In this document: positions 52,950 to 60,981 of the stretch, one piece after another
Position numbering within the stretch: position 1 is the stretch's first letter
How the letters are laid out: each line of letters opens with the position of its first letter
Source of the DNA: Caballeronia udeis
GTDB taxonomy: Bacteria > Pseudomonadota > Gammaproteobacteria > Burkholderiales > Burkholderiaceae
NCBI RefSeq assembly: GCF_001544555.2
Contig: NZ_FCOK02000004.1
Location: 62,001-126,000 of the forward strand
DNA: 64,000 bases
Direction: 5' to 3'
The notes under the pieces: generated by a model
What the model was told of the DNA's origin: nothing
Seen by the model: only the letters and a program-made list of their open reading frames with translations
Database searches by the model: none
Position numbers and translations under genes: made by a program

Positions 52950-53861
52950 ATGGACCTGAAGCAGATTCACTATTTCATCGCGCTGTTCGAAGACGGCTCA
53001 GTCACGCGCGCGGCGAAGCGGCTCAACATCGTTCAGCCGGCGCTCAGCATGCAGATATCAAAGCTCGAAGCAGAGCTTCATCAGCCGTTGTTCGAGCGCG
53101 GCCCCCATGGCATGACGCCGACCGAAGCCGCGCGCCTGATGTACCGGCTCTACGTGCCGATCATCCGCGATATCGAACACGCTCGCGAGCAACTGAGCCG
53201 CAGTGATGTGATTGTCACCGGACGCGTGGCGCTCGGCATGGTGTCGTCGGAAGCCGAGAGCGTGCTGCCCGAATCGCTCGCCACCTTCAACGCGCTGTTC
53301 CCGCAAGTGGAAGTGTCGGTGGCGGACGGTTTCAGCGCGCAACTGATTGATGCGGTCGAAACCGGGCGCCTGGACGCCGCGGTCATTAACAAGCCGCGCG
53401 GACGTCTGTCGCTCGACACGCGCTCCTTGCTCGACGAAGAGATGGTGCTGGTCACGAGCGTCATCCACGGACGACCGATGCCCGATGCAATCGACCTGGC
53501 CGAACTCGGTGACCTGGAACTCGTGCTGCCCACCCGGCGCAACGGCCTGCGCGGCGTGCTGGATGCCGCGCTTCTCAACGCGGACATTGTGATCAAGCCG
53601 AAGTTTGAAATCGATCTGCTGAACACGATCGTGCAGTTCGTCGAACAGAGCAACGTGGCCACGATCCTGCCGCGCGTTGTTGTCCAGCGGAAGGTGGATG
53701 ACGGCCTGCTGCGCGCCTACCGCATTGCGTCTCCGGGAATCGTGCGGCATATCGTGTGCGTGAGTCACCCGAAGCGGCCGATTGGCGCCGCGACGAATGC
53801 ACTCATTGAAATCATCACCGACAACATCCGTCGCGTGACCACGACCGCCGCGTCCCGTTGA
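52950..53861 (+). CDS. LysR-type transcriptional regulator
   Basis: A 303-residue LTTR: N-terminal helix-turn-helix (MDLKQIHYFIALFEDGSVTR, AAKRLNIVQPALSMQISKLE) and a periplasmic-binding-like effector domain (about 90-300: VTGRVALGMVSSEAESVLPE, LPTRRNGLRGVLDAALL). ATG 52950 starts the domain. It is convergent with the last gene of the long minus-strand catabolic operon and is a candidate regulator of it. It also borders the ArsR/ene-reductase unit. Confidence 0.9.
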   Translation: MDLKQIHYFIALFEDGSVTRAAKRLNIVQPALSMQISKLEAELHQPLFERGPHGMTPTEAARLMYRLYVPIIRDIEHAREQLSRSDVIVTGRVALGMVSSEAESVLPESLATFNALFPQVEVSVADGFSAQLIDAVETGRLDAAVINKPRGRLSLDTRSLLDEEMVLVTSVIHGRPMPDAIDLAELGDLELVLPTRRNGLRGVLDAALLNADIVIKPKFEIDLLNTIVQFVEQSNVATILPRVVVQRKVDDGLLRAYRIASPGIVRHIVCVSHPKRPIGAATNALIEIITDNIRRVTTTAASR

Positions 53862-53885
53862 GCCGCAAGGTCAGTTCAGGAAACA

Positions 53886-55259
53886 TCAGCCCGCACGCGC
53901 CAGACGATTCTCGAGCTTGCCGAGCGTCTCCGGCACGATGAACGCACCCGCAAGAAAGATCACGCTGATCACGCCAACGAAGATCGCAAGCGTCATCGGC
54001 AACTCGCCGGGGTCCTTCGCCACCAGCGAGACAGCGGTCGGCATCATGCCGCCAATTGCAAAGCCGATATTCCACGAGAGCCCCGTTCCGGTCGCGCGGA
54101 TCGCAGTCGGAAAACGCTCGTTCAGGAAGATCAGGATAGGTGCATAACCGGCGCTGCCGAGCGCGCTCAACACGACCGCATAAACGCCGATCATCGTGAT
54201 GCTTGGCGCGGTGGGCAACAGGAGGAACAACGCAGGCAGCGCGAACAGGCGCACCAGCCCGATCCAGATGAACGCGGTCTTGCGGCCGATGAACGTGCTC
54301 AGGTGCCCCGCCGCCACCGATGCAGCAAGTACCCCCACGCTTGCTATCATCAGGATGGCAGCGGCGGCGCCATTGGGCACGTGGCTGACCACCTTCAGGA
54401 AGGTCGGCAGGTAACCCGAGGTCAGGTAATAACCGCTGCCGCCGCCAATCGTGAGCAGCAGGTTCACGAACAGGATGCCGCGATAGTCCCGCGAAAACAG
54501 CGTCCTGATCGGCGAGCGAATGACTTCCACCGGTGCGGACATATCGCGTGATGCCGCCTTCGCGGCCTTCTCCGCCGCCAGCTTTTTCCACAGCGGCGAC
54601 TCTTCGAGGCTGTTGAACACAAACAGCCCGAGCACCGAACTGATGATCCCGGTGAAGAACATGCAACGCCAGCCCCATGCGTCAAAGAGCGCGCCTGGAA
54701 AGATTGACGACATGGTCAGGAATACGATGGAAGCGAGCAAGGCGCCCAGACCCGCACCGCCACCGCCGATGAGCCCGGACACCGCGCCGCGATACTTCGG
54801 CGCAACCGATTCCGTGCCGATGGTATGCGTGGACGCTACCACCCCACCCACGAACACCCCCTGCACCAGCCGCAACACGAGGAACAGGACCGGCGCTGCC
54901 AGACCGACCTGCGCAACGGTAGGCAAGGCGCCGAAAAGCGCAGTCGATATCCCCACCCCGACCACGGCGAGAATCATCGCGCCCTTGCGGCCGTGCCGGT
55001 CCGCGTAGGAACCGAACCACGCGGAGCCGAGCGGACGCATCAGCAGGGTCACCGCAAACGACGCGTAGACCGCTGCCAGCGAGAGCATGGCGTGTTCGGA
55101 CGGAAAGAACAGCCGGCCGACCACGGGAGCCACGTACAACAGCACGAACAGATCGAATAGATCGAGTGCCCAACCAAGGCATGACGCCACTACTGCGCCC
55201 ATCACCTGTCGCGTGTTTACTTCGGGTGCGGCGGCGCTTTCCTGTGCTGCTACGGACAT
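53886..55259 (-). CDS. MFS carrier, metabolite:H+ symporter type
   Basis: A 457-residue permease with about 12 spans and the AAHS/MHS-type N-terminus: SCLGWALDLFDLFVLLYVAP, loop 2-3 LGSAWFGSYADRHGRKGAMI, and LRLVQGVFVGGVVASTHTIG in TM4-5. AAGGAG is 6 bp before ATG 55259. As the last gene of the minus-strand operon, 84 bp after the GMC oxidoreductase gene, it should import the operon's substrate, probably an aromatic or other organic acid. Confidence 0.87.
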   Translation of the reverse strand: MSVAAQESAAAPEVNTRQVMGAVVASCLGWALDLFDLFVLLYVAPVVGRLFFPSEHAMLSLAAVYASFAVTLLMRPLGSAWFGSYADRHGRKGAMILAVVGVGISTALFGALPTVAQVGLAAPVLFLVLRLVQGVFVGGVVASTHTIGTESVAPKYRGAVSGLIGGGGAGLGALLASIVFLTMSSIFPGALFDAWGWRCMFFTGIISSVLGLFVFNSLEESPLWKKLAAEKAAKAASRDMSAPVEVIRSPIRTLFSRDYRGILFVNLLLTIGGGSGYYLTSGYLPTFLKVVSHVPNGAAAAILMIASVGVLAASVAAGHLSTFIGRKTAFIWIGLVRLFALPALFLLLPTAPSITMIGVYAVVLSALGSAGYAPILIFLNERFPTAIRATGTGLSWNIGFAIGGMMPTAVSLVAKDPGELPMTLAIFVGVISVIFLAGAFIVPETLGKLENRLARAG

Positions 55260-55343
55260 TGTCATCTCCTTGAAGGTCGCGGCGCCCTCTCTTGAATGGC
55301 GCCGTGTTTTAGGCACGTCGGACTGCCGTGCTCTCGTTGGCGG

Positions 55344-57083
55344 TTAAGAAATGGTTGAGTGCATTGAGTGCCGGTGCTGCGCTTGCGCGCCAGAACCCGC
55401 TTGTGTGCTCAGTATCGTGTCGGCGATTTTCTCGGCGATCATGATGGTCGGGATGTTGGTGTTGGCCGAAGGCAGCCGCGGCATCAGCGAGGCGTCCGCC
55501 ACGCGCAAGCCTTGCGCGCCGTGCACGCGTCCCTGGGTATCGACCACAGCATGGCGATCGCTCGCCGGACCCATCCGGCACGTACCGCTTGCGTGCCATA
55601 CGCCGAATACATTCGCGCGGATAAACGCGTGCAGCGCCTGCTCGTCGGCCAGCAGGGACGCCATGTCCTTGCCGCGTGTGAAGAATTGCTCGATCAGCAA
55701 ACGGCGCAGCGGCGCAGGCGTATCGAGCATTGCGCCGAGCAGCGACGTCACGAACGCGTTGGTCTTGCTCACGCGACTGAGCGCCTTCACACGCGGCGAA
55801 AATGCAGCCGGGAAGAAGTCGCGCGGGTCACGGTTCAGGCCTGATGCTTCAACCACGTTCGCCAGCAAGCAGATGCCCGCGGCGAGGCGCGCGGTGTCGC
55901 GTTCGTCGTCGAGCAGGTTCAGGTCCACGCGCGGTGCGACAGCGGCGTCAGGGGAAACCAGTTGCACGCGGCCGCGCGAATACGGCCGGTTGCACCAGAG
56001 GAAAAACAAGCCGAGGCGGTTGCCCAGCGCATGCCACGCAGCGCGGGTGGCGCTCGATAAATACATGTCGGAGGTATCGCAGTCCTCGACGCCCGATGTA
56101 AAGCGCGCAGCCGTCATGCTTGCGCGGCGCCGCGTGAGCGGCATCCTGAACCGGGGTTCAAGGAAGTGACAGAACGTCAGGGACGGATGATCCTGCAGGT
56201 TGCGCCCCACACCGGGCAGGTCGATCGCGCAACGCAAGCCGAGTGCATCGAGATCCGCCATGCCGCCGATACCCGCGCGCAGCAACATGGCCGGAGACTG
56301 CAACGCACCGGCCGCAACAATCACCTCACGCGCGTCGAATCGCACACGCTCACCATTGGCCGCGATCGCTGTCACCCCTTTCGCCGTGAGACCTTCCATC
56401 ACAATGCGCTCGACGTTCAGGTTCGCGAAGATCGACAGGTTCGGCCGTTTGCGCGTCGTCGCATCGAGGTAGGCGGTCGCGGTGGTCACGCGCCGGTCGT
56501 CGAGATTCGAGAACGCGCCGGGGAAAACACCATCGCCGAATTCCGCATTCTGGTCTTCCAACAGGGGCAGTCCATTCTTGCGCAGGCCGTTCGCGAATGC
56601 ATGGCAGAAAGGCGGCCAGTCGTGCGGCATGATGCGGCGGATGGCAACCGGTCCACTGCGGCCATGCAACTCGGCATCGGGAAAATTCACGTCGCGTTCG
56701 AGCTTGAGAAAGTACGGCAGCACGTCGTCCCAGCTCCAACCTGCCGCACCGTTCGCGGCCCAGTCGTCGTAGTCGCGCGGCAAACCGCGATTCGCCGACT
56801 GGACGTTGATGCTCGAGCCGCCGCCCATCACGCGGCCCTGCTCGTACACTCGCTCGGCCGCCTGTTTCGTGGCGCGCGCTTTCAGCGCGGGCCAGATGTA
56901 GGTGTCGCCGCAGAACACCGGCATGGGGTAGCTGTCGAGGATCGCTTCGGGCACTCGTCCCGGCGGCGTATCCGCGCCCGCTTCGATCAACGCGACACGC
57001 AACGACGGCACGGCCGACAGCCGGTGCGCGAGCACGCACCCCGCCGACCCGCCGCCCACGATCACGTAGTCGAACGCCTCCAT
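55344..57083 (-). CDS. GMC-family FAD oxidoreductase
   Basis: A 579-residue glucose-methanol-choline oxidoreductase. The Rossmann motif is YVIVGGGSAGCVLAHRLS (residues 6-23). The ADP-binding Glu lies at VALIEAGADTPPGRVP. GMC signature 1 is GRVMGGGSSINVQSANRG, and signature 2 lies near GALQSPAMLLRAGIG. The catalytic His is in GVWHASGTCRMG. The end is NTNIPTIMIAEKIADTIL. The ribosome site is AAGGGAG, 14 bp downstream of a hairpin. It probably oxidises an alcohol intermediate of the operon's pathway; an aldehyde product is expected. Choline dehydrogenase-like paralogues are common, so the substrate is open. Confidence 0.9.
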   Translation of the reverse strand: MEAFDYVIVGGGSAGCVLAHRLSAVPSLRVALIEAGADTPPGRVPEAILDSYPMPVFCGDTYIWPALKARATKQAAERVYEQGRVMGGGSSINVQSANRGLPRDYDDWAANGAAGWSWDDVLPYFLKLERDVNFPDAELHGRSGPVAIRRIMPHDWPPFCHAFANGLRKNGLPLLEDQNAEFGDGVFPGAFSNLDDRRVTTATAYLDATTRKRPNLSIFANLNVERIVMEGLTAKGVTAIAANGERVRFDAREVIVAAGALQSPAMLLRAGIGGMADLDALGLRCAIDLPGVGRNLQDHPSLTFCHFLEPRFRMPLTRRRASMTAARFTSGVEDCDTSDMYLSSATRAAWHALGNRLGLFFLWCNRPYSRGRVQLVSPDAAVAPRVDLNLLDDERDTARLAAGICLLANVVEASGLNRDPRDFFPAAFSPRVKALSRVSKTNAFVTSLLGAMLDTPAPLRRLLIEQFFTRGKDMASLLADEQALHAFIRANVFGVWHASGTCRMGPASDRHAVVDTQGRVHGAQGLRVADASLMPRLPSANTNIPTIMIAEKIADTILSTQAGSGAQAQHRHSMHSTIS

Positions 57084-57096
57084 GCCCGTCTCCCTT

Positions 57097-57217
57097 GTCG
57101 ACCGGAGTTGGCGCTTTAGCGCTTACTCCGGTCCCATGCAATTTTGATGCGGTCGACCGGAGTTGGTGCTTTCGCACTTACTCCGGTCCCATGCAATTTT
57201 GATGCGGTCCCATGCAA
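57097..57217. repeat. Two tandem 55-bp hairpin units with covarying stems
   Basis: Units 57097-57151 and 57152-57206 differ at three bases, and an 11-bp third start follows to 57217. Each unit folds as GACCGGAGT, TG, 4-bp inner stem, 4-nt loop, 4-bp inner stem, TT, ACTCCGGTC, then a GATGC-rich linker. Inner stem is GCGC/GCGC in unit 1 and GTGC/GCAC in unit 2: a C-G pair replaced by T-A, so pairing is kept; the third change is in the loop. It lies in the 163-bp gap between the hydratase stop and the GMC start. Confidence 0.85.
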
Positions 57218-57246
57218 GATGGGTTGCTTATGGTGTGCTGCAGTCT

Positions 57247-58053
57247 TCAGCTACCTCGAAACACCGGCTTGCGTTTGCTGTGAAATGCTTCCACGCCTTC
57301 ACGGAAATCATCCGATGTACGCAGCCGGCTATAGCTGTGCCCTTCAAGTTCGATAGCAATCGAGAGCGGCGCATCTTCCGTGTCATTGAGCAGCTTCTTG
57401 GCCGTGCGTTGTGCGAGTGGCGAGAACGCGCGCAGTTCATCGACGAGTGCATCGGTCGTGGCTTCCAGTTGCGCGTCCGCGACGCACTCCACCGCAATGC
57501 CCCACTCGTACGCCTGCTTGCCGGGGATCCGGCGCGAACGCATCACAATGTCCTTGGTCCTGCCAATACCCACCATCTGCTGCAGGCGCGCCGACCCGCC
57601 CGAACCCGGGATCTGGCCCAGCTTCTGTTCCGGCAGTGCATAGAAGGTCGTGTCGGTCGCAATGCGGAAGTCACAGGCGAGCGACAACTCGAAGCCCACG
57701 CCGAAGCAGAAGCCGCGGTTCGCCGCAATCACCGGCTTCGAGCAGCGAGCGGGCGCCGCGATATTCCACGCCAGCTTCGACACATGTTCCGGCGATGCTT
57801 CGAGGAAACCCTTGATGTCGCCGCCGCTCGAGAAATGCTCGCCGTTGGCGCGAACCACGATCACGCGCACGCGCTCATCTTCGTCGAGCGCTTCGAACGC
57901 CGCGCGCAACTGGTCGCGTGCGTGCATGGAAATGACATTGAGCGGCGGACGATGCAAGATGATGTCGGCACGCTCGCGGGTTTCATCGACTTCGATCGAG
58001 AAGCCGTCCAGGTCCTGCAACAGCGTCTGGCCGCGATGGGTCAAGTCAGTCAT
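57247..58053 (-). CDS. Enoyl-CoA hydratase/isomerase family protein
   Basis: A 268-residue crotonase-fold enzyme: LHRPPLNVISMHARDQLRAA, oxyanion-hole segments ANGEHFSSGGDIKGF and CFGVGFELSLACDFRIAT, and catalytic-region FYALPEQKLGQIPGSGGSAR. The Glu in LPEQK matches a general acid/base position of hydratases. It begins 3 bp after the ligase stop, so translation is coupled. It acts on the CoA thioester made by the ligase. Hydration, isomerisation or ring cleavage cannot be told apart from the sequence. Confidence 0.88.
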   Translation of the reverse strand: MTDLTHRGQTLLQDLDGFSIEVDETRERADIILHRPPLNVISMHARDQLRAAFEALDEDERVRVIVVRANGEHFSSGGDIKGFLEASPEHVSKLAWNIAAPARCSKPVIAANRGFCFGVGFELSLACDFRIATDTTFYALPEQKLGQIPGSGGSARLQQMVGIGRTKDIVMRSRRIPGKQAYEWGIAVECVADAQLEATTDALVDELRAFSPLAQRTAKKLLNDTEDAPLSIAIELEGHSYSRLRTSDDFREGVEAFHSKRKPVFRGS

Positions 58054-58056
58054 CGG

Positions 58057-59607
58057 TTACTCCTTCGTTGTTTCAGTAGGGTTGTTCGTGGTGTCGATGT
58101 CATATTCGCCTGCGGATAATTTGCGGCGCAGAATCTTGCCGACTGGCGACTTCGGAATCTCGTCGACAAAAACATAGTCGCGCGGGCGCTTGAAATTCAC
58201 GAGATCCGACTCACGGCACCAGGCGTCGAGCGTACGGGCATCGACGAAGTCACGACGCTTGATGAACGCGACCACGCGTTGTCCCCAACGCTCGTCTTTC
58301 ACGCCCGCGACCGCCGCTTCGTCCACGGCGGGATGCAGCGACAACACCGATTCAATATCCACGGGCGAGATGTTTTCTCCGCCGCTGATGATCATGTCGT
58401 CTACCCGGCCGCTCACGAAGAGGTCACCGTCCTGGTCGAAGAAACCCGTGTCGCCGGTGAAATACCAGCCGTCGCGCAAGGACTTCGCGTTCGCGTCCGG
58501 ACGATTCCAGTAACCTTCGAATGCTTCGTCGCCGAGCAGGTCCGCAATGATCTGGCCTTCCTCGTGCACGGCCGCGAGATCGGCCGACGAGACCGCATCC
58601 AGCTTCACCACGCGCAACCGTGTGTTGATACCCGCGCGTCCCGCGCTGCCCGGTTTGCGTGTGGCGTCCTGGTCGATGCTGAACGTGTACACCTCGGATG
58701 ATCCGTAGTGGTTCACGAACAGCTCGGGCTTGAATGCAGCCGACAGGCGTTTCAGCAAGCCGTCGCTCATGGGTGCGCCGGCAAAGCCGAGCTTGGTCAC
58801 CGAGGCTATGTTTGCGCCCGCGAAGCCGGGAGCGGCCAGCAGGTCGTGATAAAGCGTGGGCACGAGATACAGGCACGTGAGTTCGAACGAGCTGATCGAC
58901 TCGAGCGCCTGGGGCCCGTTCCAGCGCCGTATGCAAACGAACAGGCCGTCGACCAGCGCCATGGCGAGAAGCGAACGCACGCCCATGGTGTGATACAGCG
59001 GCATGACGCCAAGCGTGCGTTCACCGTAGCGGTAGAGGTTTTGCGCCACGTGCGCGAGTGCAGCAGCGCGCTCATGCCGGTGACGGCGCGGCACGCCCTT
59101 CGCTTTGCCCGTTGTGCCGGAGGTATAGAGGATCAGCGATACGTCCTCGGCCGTGGCTTCCGTTGTGCCGCTCGCCGTATGCCCCCTCAGCAACGCATCG
59201 AACGAAGTCGTGCCGAGGGCATCGTCCAACGCGACACGCGGCAGCTTCTGCGCCGCCTCGCTTGCGTAGACCGCATCGGCGGAAACCGGTTCGAATACGA
59301 CCGCTTTCGCACCCGCATCGGTCACGCAATAGTCGAGTTCCTCCGGCTTCGCGCGCCAGTTCAACGGCGTCATGACAATGCCCGCGAACTGGCAGGCCCA
59401 ATGCAGCGTTGCCATTTCCCAGCGGTTTTGCAGCACCACGAGCAAGCGGTCGCCGCGTACGAGACCCAGCCTGCGCAAACCGCCGGCTGCCTTGAGGATG
59501 GTTTCGTGCCACTGCGCATAAGTCAGCCGGACGTCTCCATCCACTAGGGCAAGCGTGTTGGGGCTGCGCTCAACGCTTTGCAAAAAGGTCCGGCCGAGAT
59601 CAAGCAT
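58057..59607 (-). CDS. Acyl-CoA ligase (AMP-binding, ANL superfamily)
   Basis: A 516-residue adenylate-forming CoA ligase. The P-loop-like A3 motif is LILYTSGTTGKAKGVPR, A5 is VNHYGSSEVYTF, A7 is GWYFTGDTGFFDQDGDLF, A8 is GRVDDMIISGGENISP and the A10 lysine is in PKSPVGKILRRKL. ATG 59607 has AAGGAG 6 bp upstream and overlaps the 2Fe-2S subunit gene by 8 bp. The substrate pocket resembles those of aryl and medium-chain acids; the nearby molybdenum hydroxylase suggests an aromatic or heteroaromatic carboxylate (inference). Confidence 0.9.
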   Translation of the reverse strand: MLDLGRTFLQSVERSPNTLALVDGDVRLTYAQWHETILKAAGGLRRLGLVRGDRLLVVLQNRWEMATLHWACQFAGIVMTPLNWRAKPEELDYCVTDAGAKAVVFEPVSADAVYASEAAQKLPRVALDDALGTTSFDALLRGHTASGTTEATAEDVSLILYTSGTTGKAKGVPRRHRHERAAALAHVAQNLYRYGERTLGVMPLYHTMGVRSLLAMALVDGLFVCIRRWNGPQALESISSFELTCLYLVPTLYHDLLAAPGFAGANIASVTKLGFAGAPMSDGLLKRLSAAFKPELFVNHYGSSEVYTFSIDQDATRKPGSAGRAGINTRLRVVKLDAVSSADLAAVHEEGQIIADLLGDEAFEGYWNRPDANAKSLRDGWYFTGDTGFFDQDGDLFVSGRVDDMIISGGENISPVDIESVLSLHPAVDEAAVAGVKDERWGQRVVAFIKRRDFVDARTLDAWCRESDLVNFKRPRDYVFVDEIPKSPVGKILRRKLSAGEYDIDTTNNPTETTKE

Positions 59608-60169
59608 GCTCCGGCTCCTTCTTGCTGCTCTCCTTGCTGCTCTCCTTGCTGCTCCCGTCGCTGCACTCATTACGCTGTGCCGCTACATCCAGCACCGCTG
59701 CCACGATCGGCGTGTAGCCTGTACACCGGCACAGATGCCCCGACAGCATCTCGCGTACCTGCGTTTCCGTCGGGTCGGGGACTCGCTTGAGATAGTCCGC
59801 ACACGACATCAGGATGCCCGCCGTGCAGAAGCCGCACTGCAATGCGTGATGACGTTGAAACGCCCGTTGCAGATCGCCAAGCGTTTGGTCAGGTGCGAGA
59901 CCTTCGACCGTGTCCACCCGGCGCCCCTCTGCCTGCACCGCCAGCATCAGGCATGACCGTGCCGCCACGCCATCCACGTGCACGGTGCACGCGCCGCACA
60001 CACCATGTTCGCAACCCACGTGCGTTCCGGTCGCGCCCAGTTCATGACGCACGAAGTCGGACAGCAGGTCGCGCGATTCGCAATAGCCGGCGCGCTCCCG
60101 TCCGTTGAGCGTCACGGTGATTCGCCGGCGCTCACCGCGCTGTAGCGTGGTGGATGATGTCTTGCTCAC
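59600..60169 (-). CDS. 2Fe-2S subunit of a xanthine-oxidase-family molybdenum hydroxylase
   Basis: About 189 residues. The plant-type 2Fe-2S domain has C-x4-C-x2-C (VGCEHGVCGACTVHVDG plus a later Cys in RSCLML). The second cluster lies in the helical domain (LQCGFCTAGILMSC and GHLCRCTGYTPIV). Electrons pass from the Mo site through these clusters to FAD. The start is GTG 60169, overlapping the FAD-subunit stop as GTGA with GGAGG 5 bp upstream. The C-terminal tail SSKESSKESSKKEPEHA is encoded by a 12-bp tandem repeat and overlaps the ligase start. Confidence 0.9.
   Translation of the reverse strand: MSKTSSTTLQRGERRRITVTLNGRERAGYCESRDLLSDFVRHELGATGTHVGCEHGVCGACTVHVDGVAARSCLMLAVQAEGRRVDTVEGLAPDQTLGDLQRAFQRHHALQCGFCTAGILMSCADYLKRVPDPTETQVREMLSGHLCRCTGYTPIVAAVLDVAAQRNECSDGSSKESSKESSKKEPEHA
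59621..59656 (-). repeat. 12-bp tandem repeat in the 2Fe-2S subunit tail
   Basis: CTTGCTGCTCTC is repeated at 59621-59632 and 59633-59644, with CTTGCTGCTCCC at 59645-59656 (plus-strand reading). It encodes the ESSK repeats just before the ligase ribosome site. Confidence 0.8.
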
Positions 60170-60981
60170 TTTGCCTCCTCTATCACGCGCCATCCGAGTT
60201 GCCGCACCAGATGGCGTCTGTAAGTTGCGCTGACATGGGTGTCGTCCTGCGCATTCAGCTTCCAGCTCAAGTCGTTCAGCGCGGCGCGCAAATCATCGCC
60301 GTGCAGCCTTGGCCATTGCTCGACCACCGGCCGGTCCGCCACGCCGCCGACCGCGATCCTGATCGATGTATCCGTGACCACGGTGGCGCACGCGACCACC
60401 GCGAAGTCCCCGTGGCGGGCTGAAAATTCGGTGAAGGCGTATCGCTCGCCGGCTCGCTTCAACGGGAACCGAACGCCTTCCACCAGTTCGTCGGGCTCGC
60501 GTGCAGTCATCAACATGCCCTGGAAAAAATCCCCGGCCTTGAGCACGCGCTTGCGTTTCTTCGATCGCAACATCACGTCGCCACCCAGTACCGAGAGCAC
60601 CAGCGGCAGCTCCGCGCTGGGGTCGGCATGCGCAATCGAACCGCATACGGTGCCGCGATTGCGGATCTGAAAATGCGAGATATGCGGGAACGCGAGCGCG
60701 AGCAAGGGCACTTCGTTCTGCAATGACGGACGCCATTCCACACTGCCTTGTGTGGCGGCCGCGCTCACCACAAGATGACCGTCGTCGATACCCACGCGAT
60801 CAAGATCCTCGGTACGAGAGATATCGATCAGCACCCGTGGTTGCGCAAGCCGCATGTTCAGCACGGCCATCAGCGACTGGCCACCCGCGAGGATGCGTGC
60901 GTCTTCGCCGATTTGGGCGAGGACCTCGAGCGCGTCGTGCGAGGAAGCGGCGCGCAGATAATCGAATGGCGCCGGTTTCAT
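60166..60981 (-). CDS. FAD-binding subunit of the molybdenum hydroxylase (CoxM-like)
   Basis: A 271-residue PP-loop flavoprotein: FDYLRAASSHDALEVLAQIG, the FAD pyrophosphate motif ARILAGGQSLMAVLNMRLAQP, RNRGTVCGSIAHADPSAELP and the C-terminal CO-dehydrogenase-flavoprotein domain. AGGAGG is 6 bp before ATG 60981, which overlaps the large-subunit stop as ATGA. It takes electrons from the 2Fe-2S subunit. Confidence 0.92.
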   Translation of the reverse strand: MKPAPFDYLRAASSHDALEVLAQIGEDARILAGGQSLMAVLNMRLAQPRVLIDISRTEDLDRVGIDDGHLVVSAAATQGSVEWRPSLQNEVPLLALAFPHISHFQIRNRGTVCGSIAHADPSAELPLVLSVLGGDVMLRSKKRKRVLKAGDFFQGMLMTAREPDELVEGVRFPLKRAGERYAFTEFSARHGDFAVVACATVVTDTSIRIAVGGVADRPVVEQWPRLHGDDLRAALNDLSWKLNAQDDTHVSATYRRHLVRQLGWRVIEEAK

